64,000 bases of DNA from Agapanthus africanus (lineage: Eukaryota > Streptophyta > Magnoliopsida > Asparagales > Amaryllidaceae): assembly GCA_030015575.1 (NCBI GenBank), contig JASDDO010000014.1:169107911-169171910 (forward strand). The letters are read 5' to 3'. Position 1 is the first letter of the stretch. Each line of letters opens with the position of its first letter. The translations under genes were made by a program, and so were the position numbers. Under the pieces are notes generated by a model. It saw only the letters and a list, made by a program, of their open reading frames with translations, was not told the DNA's origin and made no database searches. Shown piece after piece: positions 56,273 to 64,000 of this stretch.

Positions 56273-57478
56273 TTCACAGAGAGAGAGAGTGAGAAAGAGA
56301 GAGAGAAATTTAGTGAGAGAGAAAGAGATTCAGGGAGATAGAGAGATTCCCTCGGTGACGATGGGGGTCGACGGAGGCGGTTCAGGGCAGTGGGGCTCGC
56401 CGGCGTCGAGGTGTGGGGGCGGCCGAACTCGGGTGTGCAGGCGATGGAGAATGGGGAGCAGTGAGGAGGTGTGGCGTTGGCGAGGGGAGAGGAAGAGATG
56501 GGCTTACTGGGGTGTCGACGGTGGCAGCGAGGGGAGCTCGTCGGTAGTGTGAGGTGGCGCCGGCCGTGGGTGTTGGCAGTGGGTGAAGGCGATGGAGGTT
56601 ATCGGAGGATGATCGACGACGACTAGGGGCGTTGGTGCTCGGAAATTGAGGGGAGAACGGGAGTGAGGGGGAGGAGAGAGTGAGGGAGTGAACGGGAGTG
56701 AGGGGGAGGAGAGAGTGATGCATGCAAGGGGGTCGCGGCAGTTGCGGGACGAGGGGACGTGGCTGGGTCGTGGTGATCGGGCGTGGGAGGCGGGAACCGT
56801 TGAGGGAGGGGACATTGAGGAAGCAGGTCGTAGGGGAGTGCGCGCGTCGCGGGCGCGAGAAGCGGGGCATGGCGAAGCGGCGACATGGCGATGAGCGGAA
56901 ACGAGCGGGAAAATATAGAGTTGGGGAAGAAGGAGGGGTTTGAAGCGGGTTGGGTCGGGTTGGATGGGTGTGAGCCGGGCCGGTGAGGGGAGAAAATTGA
57001 GGGAAAAATATAGGGGAGTGGGTTGGGCTGGGGTCTTTATTAATAATAAAGAAAGAAAAGGAAGTGTGGGCTGGGGGCTGGAATAATTAAAAGGAAGGAA
57101 ATAGGAGGGAAAGGAAATTAAAGTTGGGCTTGGAATTTTGGAAAAAGAATGAATGGGAAAGGGGAAAGGGGAGAATGGGCCGGGGGTTTTATTGATCAGA
57201 ATTTATTTATGTTGGGTTGTGGGATGGCTTTGAAAAGGAAACGAGCTGGGAAAAAGGAGTTTAATTTAATTTTTTTACGGGAGGAAAGGAAGTGGGCTGG
57301 GATGGGCCTGACCAAGAGAGGGGATTGGGTTTAGATTAAAATAATAAATTAGGAATTGGAATTATCCTGTAAAATTCTAGGGGATTACTATAAAGGAATG
57401 GAACATAAATAGAATAAAATATAGGAAAATTATTTCATTCAAATGTGTAAAATAGCACGTCGAAAACTGGGTATTACA
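53575..57478 (-). repeat. 5' LTR of element F (right, 3904 bp)
   Basis: On the plus strand it runs TGTCACACCCCGC to GGGTATTACA. It aligns with the left LTR throughout. The palindrome variant at 55322-55343 has one more change than the left copy. No gene is seen. Confidence 0.92.
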
Positions 57479-57800
57479 ATCAGCGTCCTTGACGAGAGCA
57501 CCTCGATTCGCGTCGACCCGCAAAGAAATCAGTGTCTTTGCAGGAATACCTCGTTTTGTTTCAACTCCAGGGAAATTAGTGTCCTTGGCAAAACATCGAT
57601 TCAGGGAAATCAGCGTCCTTGACGAGAGTACCTCGATTCGTGTCGGCCCGTAGAGAAATCGGTGTCTTTGCAGGAATACCTCGATTCATTTCGACTCCAG
57701 GGAAATCAGTGTCCTTGGAAAAAACCTCGATTCAGGGAAATCAGCGTCTTTGACGAGACCATCTCGATTCGCGCCGACCTGCAGAGAAATCTGTGCCACT
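57479..57800. repeat. 131-bp tandem array, right part
   Basis: CAGCGTC(C/T)TTGACGAG at 57481, 57611 and 57742 continues the array cut by F. The next part (57800-57910) resembles the unit at 45570-45660, so the same monomer types flank the array on both sides. Confidence 0.88.
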
Positions 57801-57939
57801 ACAGGAATATACGACGTCAGCAAAGCGGAGCCGCGGCAAAGTTCCTAGTTCCATAACTCGGCGGTGCACAGACAAACCAAAGTCAACCCTCGACCTCCCT
57901 GTTGAAACAATGATTTAACTCGGGAGTAGGTCAACTCAT

Positions 57940-58465
57940 CAATCACTTACGAGTCCTCTCGACTTGTAAGGAAGAAAATTCTCCTGTGTGATCCTTACGA
58001 CTCTCAATAGAAAACACACTTAGGAATCCTCATGATTCCTAAAGAGAAAATACACCTACGAGATCCTCTCGACTCGTAGGGAGAAAAAATCTTTATGAGA
58101 CCCTCACGGCTCATAAAGTTGAAAAGTCTTAGGCAGCAGATCTGAACCTGTTTCCTAAGCCATCGCTTCTTATCTTGATTCAGGGAAAATCAGCATCCTT
58201 GGCGAGAACCTCTCGATTTGTTTCGACCCGCAAGGAAATCAATGTCTTTACGAGAATCTCTCGATTCGTCTCAACTTGCGAGGAAATTAGTGTCCCTACG
58301 CATAAAGAAAATTCTCTTGTGGGATCCTTACGATTCTCAAGAGAAAACACACTTAGGAGTTCTCACGACTCCTAAGGAGAAAAAAAACACCTACGAGATC
58401 CTCACGACTCGTAGGGAGAAAAGCCTTTGTGAGACCCTCACAGCTCATAAAGTTGGAAACTCTTA
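57940..58465. repeat. Hairpin array, right part (C internal region)
   Basis: About nine further hairpins like those at 43480-43990. Exact ones: CTACGAG/CTCGTAG (58056-58079 and 58391-58414), CTTTATGAG/CTCATAAAG (near 58092), TTCTCTTG/CAAGAGAA (near 58310) and CTTAGGAGT/ACTCCTAAG (58352-58376). Loops mostly read ATCCTCACGA or similar. From 58466 to 58838 I see no gene and no clear repeat. Confidence 0.82.
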
Positions 58466-58838
58466 GGCAACAGATCCTAACCCTGTTTTCTAAGCCATCG
58501 CTACCTTATAAAGAGTTCAAGATGAACTGTTATCTACCATCTATGGGCCACACTTGCCAAATCTACATGCCACTGAAATGGAGAAATTATTCATGAGCAT
58601 ATAAACTACTTCACGCCAGAGTAAGATATAAAGAAACAGAAAGGTGCAGCTCATGGACCTCAGGGTTTGGAACTATATCCCTTAAGAGTCGAGATTTGAA
58701 TCAATGATAAATGACGACGCTTGTGTCTGCTCGTTATCTTCTCATATCAAGATCCTGAAGATTATATACCAATCCAAAACTGGTCATACACTATGAATTA
58801 CTCTGCACTACTTCACCCACATATATACTTACGTGGGC

Positions 58839-58856
58839 AAAGTAGAGGGGCGCATT
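58839..58856 (+). other. Polypurine tract of element C
   Basis: AAAGTAGAGGGGCGCATT-like purine-rich stretch directly before the 3' LTR TGTTCCCACC. Confidence 0.65.
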
Positions 58857-61800
58857 TGTTCCCACCAAAAAAAACATTTTTTTTGCGCAAAAGAGCCCAA
58901 GGTATCAAAAGTACGTTTAAGAAAATGTGAACCAGTATTTTCCGGGCTATATTTTGACAAACTCCTAAATGTGAAACAGCTAAATTCTGATGATATCGAA
59001 AGCGTCTCAAAAAATCATTCGATTTGATATATTATGGGCTTCATAATTCATCCGGGATCAAAAGTTATGAGCAAATATGCTATGCACGTGTAATCTAAGG
59101 AAGAAAATGCGAACCAGTATTTTCCGGGCTGCATTTTGACAAACTCTCGAATGAGAAACAGCTAAATTCTGATGGTATCGAAAGTGTCTCGAAAAATCCT
59201 TCGATTTGATATATTATGGGTCTCATAATTTATCCGGGATCAAAAGTTATGAGGCATCACGTGCTCACACGTGACCGGGCATCACGTGCCCACACGTGAC
59301 CGGGCATCACGTGCCCACACGTGACCGGGCATCACGTGATCGGGCATCATGTGCAGACACATGACCATTTACAGGTAAAATCTGTAGGCACTGAATAAAA
59401 TAAATAATTGGAAATAGGGGTCACGTGCCAACACGTGATGGGCCTTTAAACCCACTGAAAAAAATTAAAAGTATAATAAAATAACAAGGAAAAACCCCAA
59501 TGGGGCATCACGTGCCAACACGTGACCAAGGGTCACATGCTGACACGTGATAATTCATGAGTTCTTTAAAATAACAGAATTAAATTCTGGTCAAATGCTT
59601 AATCAGGGGGGTCACGTGCCAACACGTAATGGGTTCCTAAAGATCTATGAATTAATAGAATTAAATTCTAATTAAAAGGGAATCAAAAAGCCTAACTGGA
59701 AAAATATTTCTCTAAATCTTTCCAAACAAAAAAGATGGTGCTCTGTAAAATGGAGCACCGTTGGATTAAAAATCCAATGGTGATTAAAAATCACCAATTT
59801 ATGGAAAGATTTTATACAAGGAAATATTTCCCAGAAATTTTCCAGGAATAACAGATAAAAGATCTTTTGGATTAAAAATCCAATGGTGAATAAAATTCAC
59901 AGAGTGATCTAAAAGATCATGTTGGTTACAAAATCAATTAAAATCTTTCAATGAAAGATTGACAAAACAAATTGATTCTTTTCTTTCTCCTATAAATAGG
60001 AGCCAAGAAGAGAAGAGAAGGGATCTACTTTTTTGGGGAGATAACAACAACAGACAGAAAAAAGAGAGAAGAATTTAATTCTCAAGAGAGAGAAAAAGAT
60101 CTCTTCAGAGAAAAGAAACCCTAGGTGAGAAAGGGGAAAGAGATCTAAGTTCCATAAAACAAAGAGAATTTAATTCTCAATTTAAGATTTTAACTCTTCT
60201 GAATAAGAACATAGTTCTTCCTTCGGTTGAAGATCTGCAGAAGCAGATATCCCCACAAGTTGAGAATTTAATTCTCATCGGGGAGATTCTGCCATGCAGA
60301 TTCAAAACATAGAGGGAGGATTGAGTTTAAGGAATTTAATTCCCCCAAATTCATAGGAATTTAATTCCTCCAAAACAGAAATAGGGTTTAACCCTATATG
60401 CGAATTTAATTCTTCCATATACATAGGATTTTAATTCCTCTAAAACAGAATTAGGGTTTAACCCTACAGAGAATTTAATTCTTAAAACAAGAGACTTAAA
60501 GCTCTCCATGCACGTAAAGAACTTGGTCACGTGGTAACACGTGACCCCTATTCTCAATGAGCAAAAAAGAGAGAACAAAACTAGGTCACGTGTTCCCACG
60601 TGACCCTTAAACAGACTTCCCAAAATGAGAAGAAAAAAAGCTTGGAGGCAATGCCTCACGTGCTCACGCGTGACCCTCATAAATGAAGAGAACAAAACCA
60701 AAGGCAGTACTGATTTTGGGTGCCCACACGTGTCCCCACGCGACCCCTTAATAAACACTTTAATAATCAATACATGGCTACCCATCACGTGCCAACACGT
60801 GATAGCCTGAAGACTAAAAGTGTTTAACACTTATTTGAATATTCTGATAATAAAATAAAGGATGTCTGGCCCCATCTTCAGGCGCCTCGCATGACCCCAT
60901 GTGACCCCTTCCTTTCTAGTGTTTAACACTATTTTGAGCATTTTGTCTCCAGTGTTTAACACTGTTTTAAATACATCACGTGAGGACACGTGACCGCCAG
61001 ATGTCCTCTAGTGTTTTACACTATTTTCAAATCAGCTTAGCTCAAATTGGCTAAGTTTTCCAGAGACAAATCTCCCCTTCAAATGAGCCTTAAAATCCAG
61101 AGCTATAATGTTTAAGTGCTCAGTGGAAGACAAATGTTCTCAGAGTCCTCAAACTCTTATTTAGCATTACTAAATAATGAGGGGCTGAACCCAGACAAAT
61201 GCTCAACAGGCCAACAAAGGGCCAACATTTCAAACTTAATTGGACTTAGCCCAAATTGGCCATAAGTCCTTAATTCAGATTTAACTGAGCCAATGTACTC
61301 ATAACCTAATTAATTGATCTTAGTTCCAAATTGGACTGCAGATCTCCCAATCAACTTTGGTTCAAGGGTACATCTCTGAACTCCTCTGATATTTGTCGTT
61401 GTAATCTTTCAACGTCTTCAGAGAGGTGACGGGTCCCGATAACCAATCATTCCATGGACTGTGAGGTCCTTAAACTCATGGACTATGATGTCCTTAACCT
61501 TGGACTGTGGGGTCCCTTTAAACCCACGGACTGTGATGTCCTTAACCTCGGACTGTGGGGTCCCTTTAAACCCACGGACTGTGATGTCCTTAACCTCGGA
61601 CCGTAGGGTCCCTTTAAACCCACGGACTGTGATGTCCTTAACCTCGGACTGTGGGGTCCCTTTAAACCCACGGACTACCATGTCCTTACACTGGTAATCG
61701 ACCATGTCCTTACACTGGTGATGTCCTTAACCTTGGACCACCATATCCTTAACCTTGGACCACCATGTCCTTACACTGGTAATCGACCGCAAAGTCCCTA

Positions 61801-62408
61801 AACTAAAACAATAGAGCCCAAATGCTCTTTTGTCGGATCTAAATGATCATGTTAAGTAGATCTTAGTCTAAAATTAGACTAACGTGTCCTTAACAAACTG
61901 TTAAGTTGATCTTAGTCTAAAATTAGACTAACGTATCCTTAACAAACGTTTAAGTTGATCTTAGTCTCAAATGAGACTAACGTATCCTTAAACCCAACCC
62001 CCAAACCCAAATTTAAGAAAATACGGATTTGGACTAATCCACGCCCTATGGGCGACAACATAAATTAGTCTCCGTATACAATCCACGGGCAACCAAAAAA
62101 AAAACAAAAAAACACGACGCGAAGTGATCATCTGGAGAAGGAGAAAGTTGTTACCGCGACGCGGTAGCGTAATTAACTGCAGGGGCTTGCGCCTGCAGGG
62201 AAGAGCGTCCCCACAATCAAAAACCCCACAAATGAGGGGGAATCTGACGAAGTCTGCTACATCGGCCGCATCCGTTTAAACCTTCGATACACGATGTCAT
62301 AAATCAACTTGGCATTTTCGGAAAGGTGGACGGATAGCACCAATTATCATCTACCCCAAAATTCAGGCGAGACTGCGCGGTCGCGTCTCCGGTTTTCGGC
62401 GGTGAACA
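58857..62408 (+). repeat. 3' LTR of element C (3552 bp)
   Basis: It matches the 5' LTR in order. Its first G-box cluster has an extra tandem copy of CCGGGCATCACGTG(CCCA)CACGTGA near 59258-59340. The TATA box is at 59991-59998. The 48-bp repeat (61474-61760) has more units. Some G-boxes have decayed to CACATG, CACGTA or CACGCG. It ends TTTTCGGCGGTGAACA. No gene is seen. Confidence 0.9.
59258..59624 (+). promoter_or_regulatory. G-box pair cluster in C 3' LTR
   Basis: CACGTG pairs at 59258/59268, 59283/59293, 59308/59318, a single at 59333, 59422/59432, 59509/59519, 59534 (CACATG)/59544 and 59613/59623 (CACGTA). All pairs keep the four-base gap. More pairs lie downstream at 60528-60980. Confidence 0.75.
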
Positions 62409-62413
62409 ATGAC

Positions 62414-62583
62414 CTTTTTGATCAATTAAGTGGGCCTTGTGTCTTTTCAAAGCTAGATCTTCGTTCGAGTTATCATCAGGTGAAGGTCAAAGAGTCCGAC
62501 ATTCCGAAGACGGCGTTTAGGATCTGTTATGGCCATTATGAATATCTCGTAATACCATTTGGAGTGACTAATGCACCTGCCAT
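62414..62583 (+). pseudogene. Element B reverse transcriptase fragment
   Basis: It follows the target duplication of C and continues the [59 protein letters not shown]. It is open over its 170 bases and stops just before the catalytic F-x-DD box, where an inverted Tat-like LTR starts at 62584. The remainder of B pol would lie right of the window. Confidence 0.88.
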
Positions 62584-64000
62584 TGTTCACCGCCGAAAAC
62601 AGAGACGAACTGAGATGGATCGTCCTGCCTGAGTTTGGGGGCAGATGCTATTTGGTTTTACCCGTCCACCTCTCCAAAAATGCCAAGTTGATTTATGGAA
62701 CCGTATATCGAAGGTTTGGACGGATGCGGCCGTTGTAGAAGACTATATCAGATTCCCCCTCGTTTATGCAAGGTTTTTTATTGTGGGGAAGCTCTTCCCT
62801 GCAGGCGTAAACCCCTGCGGTTAATTACATTACCGCATCGTGATAATCATTTTCTCCTGCTCCGGAAGTTCACTTCGTATCGTGTGTGTTTGTTTTATTT
62901 TGGGTTGCCCGTGGATTGTATACAGAGACTAATTTATGTCATCACCCATAGGGCGTGGATTAGTCCAAATCCGTATATTTTTAGATTTGGGTTTTTATTT
63001 AAGAACTGTTAATCTATTTTGAGATTAAGATCGACTTAAATGTATCTGAGCATTTGGGGCTCGATTTGTTTTTGTTAAGGATACGTTAGTCCGATTTGAG
63101 AATAAGATCCCCTTAACAAGGTTTTAGGATCACTTTTATTTCAGATCCAACAAAAGAGCATTTAGGCTCTATTGTTTTAGTTTAAGGACGTTTCGGTCCA
63201 TTATCGCCATTTTGGAGGCGAATATTAGTTTAAGGACATTTTGGTCCCTTATCTCCATTTTGGAGGCGAATATTAGTTTAAGGACATTTCGTTCCCTTGT
63301 CTCCATTTTGGAGGCGAATATTAGTTTAGGGATGTTTCAGTCCGTCATTCGTTCTGTTCGCATGTGTATTTGTTACATAAAAGAACGAACAATGGAGATA
63401 TGGAACGTGCCCAATTTGGGGCACGTCCGGTTTGAGGCGTGCATGTCAATTTGGAATTGCACTAAAGAGCTGTTGGTTGTTGGGATCCGCCACCTCTCCG
63501 AAGACGTTGAAGAATTACGACGACATATATCAGAGGTGTGGAGAGATGTACCCTTAAACCAAATCCCATATTTGAGGGAATGCGGGGCTGCTGTGGACCT
63601 AAGAGTCATTAGTCATTTTTGAGACTAATATTATATTAGGAGATATGGGATGAATATCATTTTGGATATCATCAGTTGAAAGATCATTAGTCATGTTTGG
63701 GACTAAGATCAATTTGGGGAATCATGAGCACAGGGGGCTCAATTGATTGGAAATCGAAAAGGTTTTGACCTTGGGAAAACTTAGCCAGTTTGGGCTAGGT
63801 CTGGGTCTTCATAGTTACCCAACAGTGCTAAGCACTGGTATATGCAGCACTCAAGTGTATCCCACGTGAGGCGCTGAATCAGTGTTAAACACTGAACTCT
63901 GGAGGCGTTCACGTGTGACCACGTGAGGCACCCTAAATATGGGCTCTGCTCTTTAGGTTTTATTTCCCCTTTTTATATAAGTGCTAAGCACTTAGTTCTC
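62584..64000 (-). repeat. Inverted C-like LTR, cut by window edge
   Basis: It starts TGTTCACCGCCGAAAACAGA, the reverse of the C LTR end, and then follows the C LTR in reverse with clear divergence (GGGCAGATGCTATTTGG, CGGATGCGGCCG, GGTTGCCCGTGGATTGTATAC). Near 63865-63925 it has CACGTG sites, including CACGTG-TGAC-CACGTG. It is the 3' end of a minus-strand element or a solo LTR; the window does not show which. No gene is seen. Confidence 0.85.

Larger units (their letters stand above)
46790..57478 (-). mobile_element. Element F: non-autonomous Tekay-like element, minus strand
   Basis: Two direct LTRs (46790-50741 and 53575-57478), TG...CA ends, and a perfect 5-bp target duplication ATCAG (46785-46789 and 57479-57483) inside the 131-bp array. 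Internal region 2.8 kb: primer site, short gag lacking the capsid, acidic frame, polypurine tract, no pol. The LTRs look very alike in most stretches compared, so F is probably the youngest full insertion here. Confidence 0.92.
32031..62408 (+). mobile_element. Element C: non-autonomous Tat-like LTR retrotransposon carrying H and F
   Basis: LTRs 32031-35504 and 58857-62408, both starting TGTTCCCACC and ending GGTGAACA, with a perfect 5-bp target duplication ATGAC (32026-32030 and 62409-62413) in B's RT. It has a primer site at 35510 and a polypurine tract before 58857. Inside are degenerate gag-like frames with SVFDRL repeats and zinc-like motifs, then several kb of repeats and hairpins. I see no protease, RT or integrase of its own. 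It would need proteins from an autonomous Tat relative. Confidence 0.9.

Overview
The window looks like a piece of a large, retrotransposon-rich flowering-plant genome. I see no host gene. Almost every base belongs to LTR retrotransposons inserted inside one another, plus one plant RTE-type LINE and one solo LTR. Evidence for a plant: 3-4 kb LTRs with Tekay/Del-like chromodomain integrase tails, initiator-Met tRNA primer sites, a Tat-lineage element with repeated SVFDRL motifs, and a plant RTE LINE with a (TTG)n tail. The species cannot be named from this sequence.

Layout, outside in. Left edge: pol end and 3' LTR (748-3689) of element D, inserted in an older LTR whose right part is 3690-5665. 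Next is B, a Ty3/gypsy element whose gag-pol is now in three pieces (5666-6687, 31315-32030, 62414-62583). A (6688-31309, LTRs 6688-9836 and 28173-31309) sits in B's protease. E (12638-26623), a gag-only element, sits in A's RNase H. E's 5' LTR carries an RTE LINE (14679-17984, minus strand); E's 3' LTR carries an inverted solo LTR (21132-24166). C (32031-62408), a non-autonomous Tat-like element, sits in B's reverse transcriptase with a perfect 5-bp target duplication. Inside C are H (36963-41512, minus, truncated) and F (46790-57478, minus, perfect target duplication). At the right edge an inverted C-like LTR (62584 to the end) cuts B's RT again.

Most coding regions are dead: TGG to TAG stops, frameshifts, and lost catalytic residues. 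F has the most similar LTR pair where I compared stretches, but it has lost its capsid and pol. No element in the window has an intact gag-pol, so any movement would need proteins from elsewhere.

The least ordinary features are: (1) two short GT-AG introns in the B/E gag and gag-protease boundary, placed exactly where an intron-less relative (H) reads continuously; (2) in C's LTRs, about a dozen paired G-boxes, all CACGTG-N4-CACGTG with the same 4-bp gap but different gap sequences; (3) in C's internal non-coding part, about 18 short hairpins whose arms change together; (4) two higher-order tandem arrays in C; (5) a 72-bp tRNA-like stretch in E-family LTRs; (6) a palindrome kept in several Tekay-like LTR subfamilies. 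All distances and motif matches were read by eye; no alignment, folding or database search was run.
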